64,000 bases of DNA from Tetradesmus obliquus (GCA_030272155.1 CP126201.1:1656501-1720500), one strand, 5' to 3'; counted from the stretch's first letter, positions 34,623-46,130 are shown. The notes: generated by a model from the letters alone, not told the origin. Numbers and translations: made by a program.

Positions 34623-37335
34623 TAGGGGGCTGCAGTGGCAGTGGCGGCAGCTCGGCAGTGCAGCCACCTTCATGGGTGAGTGGCGGCACGGTATTTGTGT
34701 TTCAGGCAGTGCAGTCAGCATCTTTTCATGTATGCTGTGCCTGCATTCTGACCTGTTGAAGTTGTTTGTTGCGTAGTGACGCCGGCAGGCTGTGCATTGT
34801 GGTTTTGCTGAGGCGAGGGTCTGGGCTTTCCCACATCATCATCTGTGCAAACGCACACATCATGTTTGTGGGAACAGTAGGCATGGTGACCTTGTATACA
34901 AGGGAATGCTGCAGCTGCACCTGCCTGATGAGAGCTTACAGCAAAAACAGCAGCAGCAGGGACTCAGTGATGCACTTGCAAATCAAGCCATGCACTCCAT
35001 ATCTCTGCCTGACTCCATTGTAAATGACCCAACGTAAGCCAGCACTCCTCTGCTTCACCTCATGAATATGTTCTGCTGCATATCTGCTGCATCAATATGC
35101 AGCTGCATGGCGGCCGCACAGGCCTGGAAGGCCCTGGGCTGTCTCAGCAGCAGAAGCTCGGCTATGCTGCTGCCTTTGTGGGCCTGCCATACCTCTGGCT
35201 GTGGTGGATGCACCCGCAATGATTGTACCGCGGCACTTTGATATTCACCACTGACTGCTCACTTATTGCCAGGTCAGCGCTCCTGCGCCTCACCACGTTT
35301 GACTGCCTCTGCTGCATTGATTTTCCTTTCTTGCAGCTGCACGGCGGCCGCACAGGCCTTGAGGGTCCCGGCTTCTCTCAGCAGCAGAAGCTGGGCTACG
35401 CTGCTGCATTTGTGGGGCTGCCGTACCTTTGGCGGCGGCTCATGCACACATAATTATGTGGACGTGTACTCTTCTTCTTCACCTCTGACTGCTCACTTAT
35501 TGCCAGTTCAACACTGCGCCTCACCACATCTGACTGCCTCCGCTGCACTTACCTACTTCCAATGCAGCTGCACGGCGGCCGCACAGGCCTGGAAGGCCCT
35601 GGGCTTTCACAGCAGCAGAAGCTCGGCTATGCTGCTGCTTTTGTGGGCCTGCCGTACCTCTGGCTGCGGCTGCAGCGGCTGGCAGCGCAGCAGCAGTGGG
35701 GCCAGCGGCAGGATGATAGGATGGGGCTGGCTGGCTGGCGGCTGCTGCGCGGTGCTGATGCAGCACACAAAGTGGTGCAGCTGCTGAACCTGTGGGTGTT
35801 CCTGTACCAGGGCAAATACAGGTAGGTTTGTCAGTTTGAAACAATGCTACTGATCTTTGCTTTGGAATCTTTGTCAATCCAGGGAACCTGTTATGTTCTC
35901 AATGAGCAGTGCATTTAGTGAACATGGTGTAAAAGGGCCTGGATAGGGCCAGTGGCAGGATGATAGGCTAGGGCTGGCTGGCTGGCGGCTGTTGCGGGGT
36001 GCTGATGCGGCACACAACGTGGGGCAGCTGCTGAACCTCTAGGTGTTCCTGTACCAGGGCAAATACAGGTGGGTTTGTCATCTGCAACTTGGTTCATCAG
36101 CTGGTGACCGTGGATCTTTGTCAAACCCCTGCGTATGATGTATACAGCATTGTGGCAATGCGCTGACTTTGCCCGGTTTTAAAGGGCCGGGGTGGGGCCA
36201 GCGGCAGGATGATAAGGCCGGGCTGCTTGCGTGACGGCTGCTGCGGGGTGCTGATGCGGCACACAAAGTGGGGCAGCTGCTCAACCTGCGGGTGTTCCTG
36301 TACCAGGGCAAATACAGGTGGGCGTTGTTTGTAAGCTGCTTCTGGCTCCACTGTGTCCGTTGAAGTACATAGTTGCCTGCTTTGCAAAGTCTGGTTGTTC
36401 AGTGTTACGTGGATTTGCCTCGCAGTTCACTGTGCACTGCAGGGATCTTTTCTGCTCTATTGTGCTTGTTTGTTTCCTTGCTTGCTGCAGTGGTGACAGT
36501 GGTGTCTGGTGGGGCCTGTATGGCTGCTTGATGTTGAATTTGTGTGCCGCTGCTGTGTTGCTTGCAGGACACTTACAGAGCGGTTGCTGCCCATCCTGAC
36601 ACTGATTGGTTTGACCTGCTGTACTAACATGTGTGTTTTCGTGCTGTCTGCTGCTGCTCTGTTGCTTGCAGGACACTCACAGAGCGGCTGCTGGGTGCTC
36701 GGCTGGTGTACAAGCAGCCCAACATGTCACGCCTGATCAGTTTTGAATATTTGAATCGACAGCTGGTGTGGCAGGAGCTGTCAGAGTTCCTGCTGTTCCT
36801 GCTACCTCTTTTAAATGTAGCAAAGGTGAAGCGATTCATCCTAAAGCTACTGCCACGTGTGCCATTAGTAGCAGCTGGAGGTGGTGGTGATGGTAGTGGA
36901 GGTCTAGCTGGTGCTGCTGGACAGTACCCGCTTGCAGGAAAGGAGTGGAGCAGCAGCGGCGGCTGGCAGCAGCAGCAACAGCAGCAACAGCAGCAGCAGC
37001 AGGGCTTGCAGGAAGATGGGTTGTGTCAGCAGCCAGCTGAGGAGCAGCAGCAGTCTAGCAGCAGCCAGCAGCAGCAACAGCAGCAGCAGCAAGATGCCAG
37101 CAGCAGCAGCAGCAGCAACATGCCCAAAGCTGCAGATCTGCTGCGGCCAGTTGGGCCGTGTCCGATTTGTGGTGTAGCTGAGGTGCTGGTACCATATGTA
37201 GCATACCCTTGCAGGCACTTGTTTTGTTACTACTGCCTGCGCAGCCACACAGAGGCAGACCAGGGCTTCTGCTGCCCTGTGGATGGTGTGAGGGTGGATG
37301 CAATGCAGCGCTACACTGTGCGCGTGCCAAGCTGA
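32557..37335 (+). CDS. PEX2: Peroxin PEX2, RING-type E3 ligase of the peroxisome import machinery
   Basis: Seven exons: 32557-32660, 32728-32943, 33258-33384, 34053-34103, 34499-34675, 35568-35821 and 36672-37335. They join to about 530 aa. Diagnostic text: SSQLDAQRLDAELTTMLQEQF, TPGSELMNLRYRNE, RTGLEGPGLSQQQKLGY, LTERLLGARLVYKQPNMSR, SFEYLNRQLVWQELSEF, and a C-terminal RING (CPIC 473-476, C490-x-H492, C495-C498, C511). PEX2 acts with PEX10 and PEX12 in the peroxisomal membrane to ubiquitinate the receptor PEX5. Two oddities: the last RING ligand position reads CPVD rather than CPxC, and about 107 residues precede the usual start of the family. That N-terminal extension is phase-compatible but is the least certain part. 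A Gln/Ser-rich insert lies before the RING (about 405-460). Family members are usually about 305-335 aa. Confidence 0.92.
33100..33900 (+). repeat. Copies flanking PEX2 exon 3
   Basis: A head copy (TQL-PWPLRVLRSSQLD) lies upstream at 33,103-33,165. Two tail copies (DAELTTMLQEQFMAAFTLFQP or a close variant) lie downstream at about 33,574-33,637 and 33,826-33,893. The downstream copies end FQP before the donor, closer to the family consensus than the FQS of the exon used in the model. Confidence 0.85.
34355..34430 (+). repeat. Upstream copy of PEX2 exon 5 head
   Basis: A copy of the acceptor plus VYWLSIWQGKATPGSELM lies at 34,361-34,415, just before the real exon at 34499. Confidence 0.88.
35095..35460 (+). 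repeat. Two upstream copies of PEX2 exon 6 head
   Basis: Copies at about 35,101-35,210 and 35,337-35,453 encode LHGGRTGLEGPG-SQQQKLGYAAAFVGLPYLW and then stop or diverge. The real exon at 35568 continues into the rest of the domain. Confidence 0.92.
35930..36320 (+). repeat. Two downstream copies of PEX2 exon 6 tail
   Basis: Copies at about 35,942-36,070 and 36,187-36,318 encode the exon tail (GLAGWRLLRGADAAH-V-QLLN...VFLYQGKYR plus donor), with a stop or frameshift in each. A short head copy of the last exon (TLTERLLP) sits at 36,567-36,598. Confidence 0.9.
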
Positions 37336-37439
37336 GGTGTTGAGGGATAATTTATCCCTCAGATGCAATATGGGAACACGATGCAGGATATGGCGTGGTG
37401 AGGCATGGCCTTATTGCATAACATGGGTGTTTCTGGGCA

Positions 37440-37985
37440 GTGCATGGCGTGCCTCCCATGCAATGCAGCGCCACAGTGTGCGCAGCCACACAGAGGCAGG
37501 CCAGGGCTTCTGCTGCCCTGTGGATGGCACGCGGGTGGATGCAATGCAGCGCTACACTGTGCGCATGCCAAGCTGAGGTGTTGAGGGATCATCTGTCAGA
37601 TGTTGAACATCTGCGGTTTGGGAACAAAGTGCAGGATACGGCGTGGTGAGGCATGGCCCAACTTCATAACATGGGTGTTTCTGGGCAGTGCATGGCTTGC
37701 CTGCAATGGGTTGCAGCGCTACAGTGTGCGCAGCCAGAGCTTCTGCTGCCCAGTGGATGGACTGCGGGTGGACACCATGCAGCGCTACACTGTGCGCGTG
37801 CCAAGCTGAGGTGTTGAGGGACAAATTAGTCCTCAGCGGTTGACCATCTCTGGTGTGGTAACAAAGTACAGGATACGGCGTGGTGAGCATGGCCTTATTG
37901 CATAACATGGGTGTTGCTGGGCAGTGCATGGCGTGCCTGCAATGCGATGCAGCGCTGCAATGTGCGTGTGCCAAGCTAAGGAGTT
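37440..37985 (+). repeat. Copies of the PEX2 terminal (RING) exon end
   Basis: After the stop codon the final RING segment recurs at about 37,480-37,576 (RSHTEAGQGFCCPVDGTRVDAMQRYTVRMPS), at 37,728-37,809 (FCCPVDGLRVDTMQRYTVRVPS) and as a short remnant at 37,945-37,980. All keep CCPVD, so the missing last cysteine predates these copies. Confidence 0.9.
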
Positions 37986-39184
37986 CTTGTGGCATGCAGG
38001 CTGTCTGAACGTCCGAGAGCTGCATGGCACTGGATAGTCGTGCATGACTGCAATTGGTACTTTGATAGTATATTTTATCAGGTACTACGCTGGCGTTGTT
38101 GTATTGCGAAGCGCTGCTTGCCTGCGGCACTCGCCGCCAGATGCTGTGTTGTATCAACCGCCTGCAATTCCACTGACACTGCTGCCTTACTGCTCTGGTT
38201 TCACTGTCGGTCGTCGGCGGTTGTGAGTGTGGGTTTTAAAGTGGCAGCAAGCACGTCAAGTATGGCTCTGGAATGGGGTGCTGCAAGTCAAAATAGGTGA
38301 TCAGTTGCCTCAGCATGCCATGCGCAGCATGCCATGCGCAGCATGCACAGCAGATCCATGCGAGCAGTACACACTTGCTTGCCTGACTGATGCAAGCCTG
38401 CAGCGCCCAGATACGCTGTATAATAGCTATAATCCGATTATAAATTTATATACCATCCTTCTGGTGACCTCAACCATTGTGGCTGTTGTGCGGTCGCAGT
38501 CCGTACTGCCACCCGGTTTGAATGTTTCACGAGCGTCAAGTCATGCATTGGTGTGTTACGATCGAGTGAATGCTAATGCATGTTTAATGTCACGAGCACT
38601 TCAGAAACTGCCTGCTTGTGGCTGGCTGACGTCAGCGCCCCTCAGACTCTGAGAGGCGCCGGGCACATTCTGGGATCTGATGACGTAAATTTCTGGCATT
38701 TCTCGCCGGCACACGCCGACCACGCAACCACGCCGTTTAACAGGCACTCTGCTACATCGTGAGCTGCATGGGTGTGCTTTGATTATCCTAGCCCAGCCTG
38801 AAGCACAGATCGCAGCAGCTGTGGTCCTGACGACGTCGTCAGTCGACTAAACTCGACCTTTGAGCGCGATCTCCGGGTGAGCTCGTCTCCTTTATGCTAT
38901 GCCTGTGCGTCAAGCTATTAGTATTATCATTATGCCTGCTGCCGTCGCGTGCTGTTCGGAGTGCTGGCCAAGGGCAGCAGACTGGGGTCGTGTTCTGCTT
39001 GCTTCGTCTTCAAGCAGCTGTGTGCTGCCAATTCCGTAACTTCTTCCAACTGCTCAGTCCTGATCTATTTAATACTCTCCTCACTGTCACGTCACTGATC
39101 AGCCTGGATCTGTAGCAGCGCTGTGCATAGCAGCCGCAGGCTGACCAGGCCCTACCACCCTCACCGATGCATTGGCTGCCACCA

Positions 39185-39215
<31 letters not shown>

Positions 39216-39332
39216 TGCTGTGGCTTCCATCTGCAGATTCATCAACCTACAACAGAATCCGCATCCTACCTTCGTCAGTTTCCGACCTACATCTCCAAGC
39301 TGTCTCCGGACCCTGCTGTGGTACCAACAACC
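37986..39332. other. Intergenic region, part of the left inverted arm
   Basis: No gene is recognised. It matches the right arm over several blocks and includes a tandem of CATGCCATGCGCAG at 38,315-38,340. The last few hundred bases should hold the promoter of CHRD gene A. Confidence 0.45.
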
Positions 39333-41511
39333 ATGGGGGTCGGTTATGAGAAGTGCTGCAGCAGCAATCCTGCAAGCAGCCGCCGCCGCCCTCCGCTGCT
39401 GCATGGCACAGCCACCCTGGCCCTGCAGGGGCTGCTGCTGCTCACAGCAGCCCCCCCTGAGGCTGCTGCTGCTCGGCAGCTGCTGCAGGCCCCATGCAGC
39501 AATGCGGCCAGTCCTGTGCTCGAGTCAGCGACAGTGAAGGCCGGCAGCACATGGAAGGCTGATCTGAGCGGCAAGAACAACATCAAGCCCGGCACCACTG
39601 GTAAGCATGCAGTCCAGTTCTGTAAACTGCCAGTTGGCAAGCGACGGCTAAGATCTGCATTGTGCAGTAGCTGCTACAGTTCAGCAGCAAGAATGACATG
39701 AAGCCAAGCACCACCGGTGAGCAATTGATTTCTGCAAGGTGATAGTTGGCAAGCGCCGGCTATGATCTGCATTGTGCAGAAGCTGCTGCACTGATCTGGC
39801 AGGATTGGCATCAAGCCAGGCACCACTGGTGAGCGAATTTCATTACGAACAGCATGCTCTTTATGGAATGCGGGCCGGCAACATGTGGCTGATCATGCGT
39901 GTTGTGAGGTGCGCAGCAAGTGCACGGCGAAGCCCGCTGGATGCAACATCACTTGCAAAATCAGGTACGTGCACGATCTCTGCAGGTCTAACTATCAGTT
40001 CCCTGCAACTTCTGCTGCTGCTGCAAACAGGCCTGTCCATTTTGCAGTGGTGTCCAACGTTTTGTAACTGCTGCTGCTGCTGCTGCATGTAGGCGTGCCT
40101 GCCCCCCTTGACGGCAAGGCCAGCGGCACTTTTGAGCTGCTGGTTGATGAGGAGGGCAGGAAGGCTGCATGGACCCTCAAGCTGTGTGATGTGCCGCAGT
40201 ACATCGCCTCCCACCTGCACTCGGTGGGTTGTTACACGCCTACCATGTGCTGTGTGTTGGTGCAAGGCATGAGTGACAGCAGGATGCACGCTGGTTTAAA
40301 TTGAGAGGTTGGTTCGCTTGCATCTGGGCATGAGGCTGTTCAATCTGATGCTGCAATGGCATTTCGTGACTGATCATGCTGTACAATACTTGGATGGAGG
40401 ATGCATGCTGGTTCAACTTGAAGGGTCAAGGAGCCTAGGTTTGCTGCAGCTGTGTTGGCACTTGCTTTAGGCCTACATGTGGTACGTGTCTGCATGAGTA
40501 ACAATAGAAGAGAATGCCATGCCATGGCAGTGCCTGCATGTTTCTAAGCACTGCAGGCGATGTGCGACAAGCTTTCAAGTGCTCATTGTGCAGCAATGCA
40601 ACACAGCAGGTCTCTCCTTTAGCAAGGCTCTGCTGCCTCAGGATGAACTTCCCGAAACAGAGGACTTCTGAGCGGTGCTGCTGCTGCTGCTGTTGCTTAC
40701 TGCAGGGATCTCCCAAGGCTGACTACCCTCCTCCCCTCATCCCCCTAGAGCCTTACACCAAGCCTGCCAACCCCTTTGGGCCTCCTGAGCAGCTGCTGCA
40801 GCTGTGCCCCAATCTGAACATCATCGGCTGTGCCTACAGCAGGCAGGGCTCTTTCATTGCGAGTGACATCATTGCCCTGCAGGGGCGTGATGCAGAAGTT
40901 CCTGCCGTGAAGAGCTGGGAAGATTTCCTGAATGTGGGTGCGTGTCTAGAAGTGGACGTTTCCGCTCAAGGGGGTGGGTGGGTTCGTAGCTGATCAATTG
41001 CAAGCCAGATCGTAGAGACGGAGCATATATACATATACATTCGCTTGCTGTTCCAACTGGGAAGGAGCTGCTGCCGGTGGGTGCATTAGCTGGCTCTTGC
41101 TCATGGGAGTACTTGTGCACCGCACACATCATGCTGTCACTTGCTGCTGCAGCTGCTGTGGCTGCTGCTGGTGCTGACGCCATTGAAGGCCCTGAAGGAC
41201 GACAACGTCCACATTCACATGGATGTACTGCCGCGCCACACACACCACACTGCTGCTGCTACTGTTGCTGCTGCTGCCGCCGCTGCTGGTGCCGCTGCTG
41301 CTGCTGCAGGCGCTGAAGGACGGCAAGATCTACATACACGTGCACAGCCTGACCGTGCCCGCCGGCCTCATCAGAGGCAACCTGCACCCCGCTGCTGTTG
41401 AGCTGTTGCTGCTGCTGCTGCTGCCGCTGCTGCAGGCCCTTGAAGGCGGTAAGATCTACATCAATGCGCGGTGTAGTGCTACTTCACATCTATACAACAT
41501 AGCACTGCTGC

Positions 41512-41549
<38 letters not shown>

Positions 41550-42842
41550 GCGCTGGAAGACGGCAAGATCTACATAAACGTGCACAGCCTGACCATGCCT
41601 GCCGGCATCATCAGGGGCAACCTGCACCCCGCTGAAAAGAAGGAAGAGAAGAAAGAGGAGAAGAAGGATGAGAAGAAAGCAGAGCCCAAAAAAGAAGAAA
41701 AGAAGGACGAGAAAAAAGCAGAGCCGAAGAAGGAAGAGAAGAAGGAAGAGAAGAAAGAGGAGCCCAAGGTAACTACTACAATGATGATGTTGATGCGGCG
41801 CATGGAGACGATCAAGTTGTGCTCATGCCTAGTTTGGCATGTGTTTGCAGCTGCATTGAGGCACATGCATGCCAAGATTGCTGGCAGCTGCGCGGCATGC
41901 TGCAAGCAACATGCAGGGTCTGGATGGGTGCTGGCAAAGCACCGCAATGACAGCGGTGGTTAGCAGACAACAGCAACTTTCCGCCTCACAGCATGCTGCA
42001 TTGAGTGAGGGAGCATACATGCATGCGGCGGCTGCGCAGTAGTATGCTGGTCTTGTGTCCGTTTTCTTGTGCCGATGCAGACGGAATGAACAAGGAAAGA
42101 AGTGGCCTGTTATAAAGCCCATCGTCACCGTCGACGGGAAGCTCAAGTCAATAATCTCACATTAACTGTGCCTTGCTGCATTTTGTTCCTGGTGCCACTG
42201 CAGAAGGATGAGAAGAAGGATGAGAAGAAGGTGGAGGCAAAGCCCATCGTCACTGTCGACGTGAACAAGTGCGGTCCAGCCGTCGCAGTCGGCGTGCTTG
42301 GCGTGAACGTCGGCGTCGGAGATCAGGCCGCAAAGTGCCCAACCTCGCCATCGCCAAAAGCATCACCCTCAGCATCACCATCACCTGCGCCTAGCTCTTC
42401 GCCAGTGGCCTCCACATCTCCACCACCACCATCGCCGGTGATTACACCAGCGCCAGTGCCAACTCCTGCACCAGCAGTGCCAAATCCTGCACCAGTGCCC
42501 GCTCCTGCGCCTGATCGTGCTCCAGCGCCTGCTCCAGTTGCTGCTGCAGCTGTGCCTGGCTCCTCCACTGCTGTGAGGCCTGCTAGTGGTAGTGATGACA
42601 GGCAAGGTAGCAGCGGCAGCAGTGAGGTAGTCAGGCCAGCAGCAGCAGTGCGGAGTGAGCCTCAAGTGACAAGGGGTAGGAGTGCTCCTGATGAGGAGGT
42701 ACCAAGGGCTACTGCTGTCAGGCCAAGCGGTGGCAGCAGCAGCAGCAGCAGCGGCAGTGGTGGGTCCAGTGGCGGGTCTTCGGCCTGTCAGGGGCTGGCA
42801 CCTGGCAGCGCTGCGTATGTGCGGGCGGGGTGTGGCGCGTAA
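39333..42842 (+). CDS. Secreted CHRD-domain protein, paralogue A
   Basis: Five exons: 39333-39600, 40093-40223, 40706-40933, 41550-41768 and 42204-42842. They join to 494 aa. A signal-peptide-like hydrophobic stretch (LALQGLLLLTAA, about 29-40) is followed by a CHRD-type domain: LSGKNNIKPGTTG, GTFELLVDEEGRKAAWTLKL, IASHLHS, and the hallmark DGKIYINVHSLTMPAGIIRGNLHP. The domain then runs into a Lys/Glu-rich stretch (KKEEKKDEKK), a conserved block (PIVTVDVNKCGPAVAVGVLG) and a long Pro/Ser/Ala tail ending near a CQGLAPGSAAYVRAGCGA motif. CHRD domains occur in chordin and in many bacterial and algal extracellular proteins, with no known enzymatic role. Location in the cell wall or matrix is an inference. 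Paralogue B lies tail-to-tail at 46175-50268. Confidence 0.87.
39680..39840 (+). repeat. Downstream copies of CHRD-A exon 1 tail
   Basis: Two copies of the exon-1 tail (encoding MKPSTTG and IKPGTTG with the donor) lie at about 39,676-39,722 and 39,783-39,834. The right arm has one such copy (49,905-49,945), so at least one predates the arm duplication. Confidence 0.85.
41185..41480 (+). repeat. Upstream copies of CHRD-A exon 4 head
   Basis: Three copies precede the real exon: a poor one at 41,188-41,230, a full one at 41,310-41,391 (ALKDGKIYIHVHSLTVPAGLIRGNLHP) and a short one at 41,434-41,470. Each follows a (CTG)n tract ending in CAG. The full copy could be spliced in frame. Confidence 0.88.
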
Positions 42843-42884
42843 GATGTGAGACAACACGTCTTGACCTTTAATAAAGATGTACTG

Positions 42885-42965
42885 CCTCTGGCAGTACTGC
42901 CATTTCCTACCGTGTACTGCCATTTCCTACCGTGTACTGCCATTTCCTACCGTGTTCCACCACGA
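42885..42965 (+). repeat. 20-bp minisatellite after CHRD-A
   Basis: Three direct repeats of about 20 bp (TGCCATTTCCTACCGTGTAC) lie 45 bp past the CHRD-A stop codon. The matching place in the other arm (46,045-46,125) holds a different array built from the related reverse-complement unit. Confidence 0.9.
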
Positions 42966-42999
42966 TGTAGTGCTGTACTGCCGCCACGGCAGTGTGCTG

Positions 43000-44113
43000 C
43001 TGTGTTCATTGCCGTGTGCACTGCATTGTTTGCCGTGTTCCCGCACCAGGTGGTGCACATCTGCAGGATTTGGCTGTGATTGCGTCTGGCACATGCGAGC
43101 GTGTTTATGTTGCAATGGCACAACTTGACGAGACTTGGGTTGGTGCAGCCCGTTGCAGGCAGCAATACTTGTTTGGTGCTTGCGCAATGCACTCAGTGCA
43201 GGGTGGGAGGGTGCTTGCTCGAATTGGGTAGAACGTACTCATTTAGCTATGACTCCATACTGATTGGGTTTGTTGGCGTTGATCAGCATGCCTGTTTGAG
43301 TAGGTGTTTTTGGTATTGCTGGGTGCGTACATTGTACCTAAATTTGTTGGAGACTGCTGCACACCTAGCTAGGTCTATAGAGTGGCTGCCACTGGGTGGG
43401 CCACCCAGGATGTGTGATACCCAGCTGCCTTGTGGCAGTTCTTATGGCGTTTTGGATCAAATTAGGTGCTGTGTTGTAGCTAGTATGTTGTCTTGTTAGG
43501 ACTGCAGTTGCTGCCGCTGATAAGGATGACTGTTGGCATCAGATGTTGCTTTTAGTAGTTGTGCAGATTGTACTTGAGTTCGTTCATCGTGCTGACGTGA
43601 CTGACCCAGTCGGCAGACCATGCTGTGTGATAACCCACTGAAAGTAGAATGGTATTAATGGGTGTGTTGTTTTATCGGCAGACTTTGGACATCATGGCAT
43701 TCAAACTTATATGATGGTTGTCCAGCCGCTGAATTGAATGCTTGAACATTGTGCTGCATCTTAGTATGCACATGACAACCCCATGTTATTGTTATTCTGA
43801 AGCCCCATCATACTCCAACGTAACAAGCCGTCATATTGAAACATGACATTGGCAACTGTGTCGGTATCGTTGTTTGCAGCTTGTCTTTGTGCATTGATGT
43901 GTCTGTAATGAACGTACAACGCAGGATGGTAGTGCAGCTACAGACAAGTGGCAACAGAGTCATGCGCAGGTGTCAGTGTACGAGCTATTTGCAGAGTTAA
44001 CAGGCACAAACAGAGCTGCCACGTACCTGCTGCACACTCTCTGCATCCTGAAACTGCGTGCTGCAGGCACACTAGTAGTGCTGAGCTGTACCAGGCTAGG
44101 CTGGATGGGGCAT
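43000..44113. other. Non-coding part of the left arm
   Basis: No coding frame or RNA is recognised. The stretch lies between the CHRD-A 3' end and the central spacer of the inverted duplication. It is poor in triplet repeats. Confidence 0.45.
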
Positions 44114-44194
44114 TTGAGCGACATAGCGGCTCACTGGGCTAGTGCCTGGGGTCGGGTTCAGTCCCGAAAGTGTATTGTATTGTATTGTATTGAG
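44114..44194 (+). mobile_element. Short SINE-like insertion with target-site duplication
   Basis: About 71 bp (44119-44189) are present in the left arm and absent from the matching site in the right arm (empty site 45210-45214 in reverse complement). The insertion is flanked by the 5-bp direct repeat TTGAG (44114-44118 and 44190-44194). It carries a tRNA B-box-like GGGTTCAGTCCC (44154-44165) and ends in a TGTAT/TGTATT-type repeat (44171-44189). That structure resembles a small tRNA-derived SINE. Confidence 0.65.
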
Positions 44195-44395
44195 AAATGC
44201 AAGATTTAACGTTTGGATCCTGTGAATGTTAAAGATTGCATTACCCCGTGTCTTTGCAATTGCCTGCATCAAGCAGGACCACAACGGTCGCAGCAACCTA
44301 GTGTGCAATTGCCAGCTTTTCAACATGCCTATGCTGCTGAGCAAACGGCGCCACCAAAGAAAGACGTCAGCACTGCAAACAAAACTCCAGGTGCT

Positions 44396-44454
44396 TCATG
44401 ACCTAGTCCTAGAGCCAGCCCCAGCCCTGCTACTGCCGCCACCTTTGCTGCTGT

Positions 44455-44497
<43 letters not shown>

Positions 44498-44924
44498 GCG
44501 CTGCTGCTGCTGCTGCTGCTGCTGCGCTGCTGCCTCCTTGAGCCGACCACAAGCCTGCTTATGCCCCCCCTTCCAGAACTCCTTGTTGCACTCAGCGCTG
44601 CACAGCCGCACTGCGCGGCAGCTGCTGCACACCGTGCCCTTGCCAGCCACTAGCTCCCGCTCCGACAGCTTGCTGCAGTTTACACAGCCAGGGTTGGCGC
44701 AGCACAGCTGTCCCGGTGCCGTCGCCTGCGTGCAGGCCTGTTTGTGGCGTAGCTGCAGCAGCTGGCTTGCAAAAGCAGCAGGGAACAGCTCTTTCAGCAA
44801 AGCTGTCAAGTCCCGGATCCCATGCACTGTACGCCTGCCACTGCTGAGGCCAAAAAAGGCAGGCAGCAGACCAACGTCCAGCTGCCGCTGCACGCACTGC
44901 TGCAGCTGCTGCAGGTCCACAATG

Positions 44925-44966
<42 letters not shown>

Positions 44967-45136
44967 GTGCCGCTGCTTCCTGTACTGCTGCGGCCTCCTG
45001 CAGCAGCAGCAGGCAGCAGGCAGCCGATCGCTGCAACAGATGCAACTATGCCCCGAAGCATAACAGGGGTGCTGTTGATCAAGGCTGGGTCCTGCTGCTG
45101 CTGCTGCTGCTGCTGGAGGCACAGCATGAGCCACAT
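44396..45136 (-). CDS. MYND-type zinc finger protein, intronless
   Basis: A single open frame of 246 aa. The MYND finger lies at about residues 145-197: CVNC, CSSC, CSAEC, then H and C (HKQAC), giving the C-x2-C / C-x2-C / C-x3-C / H-x3-C ligand pattern. MYND domains bind proline-rich peptides and are very numerous in green algae. The rest is Gln-rich (about 58-70) and ends in a Ser/Arg/Gly tail. Unlike every other gene here it has no visible intron. It lies exactly in the spacer between the two inverted arms. Upstream exons cannot be excluded, because the frame begins close to the arm boundary. Confidence 0.72.
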
Positions 45137-45214
45137 GCGACTGTAAAGATGCTCGGTAATGCATCCGCCCTTTTACATTCACAGGATCCAAACGTTACGT
45201 CTTGCATTTCTCAA

Positions 45215-46044
45215 GTTTGCCATCCAGCCTAGCCTGTTACAGTGCAGCACTACACTAGTGTGCCTGCAACACGCAGTATCACGATGCAGAGAGTGTGCAG
45301 CAGGTTTGAGACAGCTCTGTTTGTGCCGTTACACTCTGTAGTTGGCTCATATACTGACACCTGCGTGTGAGTCTGTTACCACATGTATGTAGCTGCGTTG
45401 TCATCCTGCATTGTGCGTTGATTACAGATACTTCAAGTCAAAAGGACAGGCGAGCCTGCAAACAACAGCAAGACCAACGCTTTTGCCGTTGTCATATGCA
45501 TGTTAGGATTCAGCTCAATGTTCAAGCAGTGTTCAAGCATTCAACTCAGCGACTGGACAATGAGCAAATATGTTCGAATGCCACAACATCCAACCAAAAC
45601 AACACGCTTACCATGTGATACATTCTGCTGGAAGCGCATTGTCACACAGCATGGTCTGCCGCAGTGTCTGCGGCGCAGACTGGGCCAGTCACGTGAGCAC
45701 AGATGTACAAACTCAAGTACAACCTGCACAATCACCAACAGCAAAATCTGATGCAAACAGTCATCCTAAATCAATGGCAGCAACAGATCACCTAAAACAC
45801 CATGGCCTGCACGCTCAAAGCCTGTTGTCTCCACATTGCACATTCACTCACCGACTAGAACGGTGTTGATGTTGGTGAACCCCAACCTCGCCACCTGATC
45901 ATCATCATGATATCCATCAAAACGTAGCATCAGACCCACTACCTCGTGCAAATGCAACGTGACCATGTTCAGCTTATGTGCCACAAACAATCATAGCCAG
46001 CAGCTTACTGCTGTGATGATCTACAGCAGCACACAGCAGTACAC
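45215..46044. other. Non-coding part of the right arm
   Basis: This is the counterpart of the non-coding stretch downstream of CHRD-A. No gene is recognised. Confidence 0.45.
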
Positions 46045-46130
46045 CATGGTGAAACACGGCAGTACACGGCAATGCACGGCAGTACACGGCAATGCACGGC
46101 AGTACACGGCAATGCACGGCAGTGGGCCTT
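46045..46130 (+). repeat. 22-bp minisatellite after CHRD-B
   Basis: About four direct repeats of ACACGGCAGTACACGGCAATGC lie just past the CHRD-B stop codon, in the position that matches the 20-bp array after CHRD-A. The shared core (GTACACGGNA in one orientation) shows common ancestry. Unit length and copy number have diverged. Confidence 0.88.

Larger units (their letters stand above)
37130..44230 (+). repeat. Left arm of a large inverted duplication
   Basis: Read in reverse complement, this arm matches 45,160-51,800 block by block. Anchors seen by eye: 37,145-37,190 with 51,725-51,775 (PEX2 RING exon); 37,965-38,030 with about 51,465-51,545; 38,300-38,350 with 51,190-51,260; 38,670-38,735 with 50,850-50,910; all five CHRD exons; 44,026-44,110 with 45,215-45,315; and 44,195-44,230 with 45,165-45,212. 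Both arms have diverged by substitutions and indels, so the duplication is old. Confidence 0.9.
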
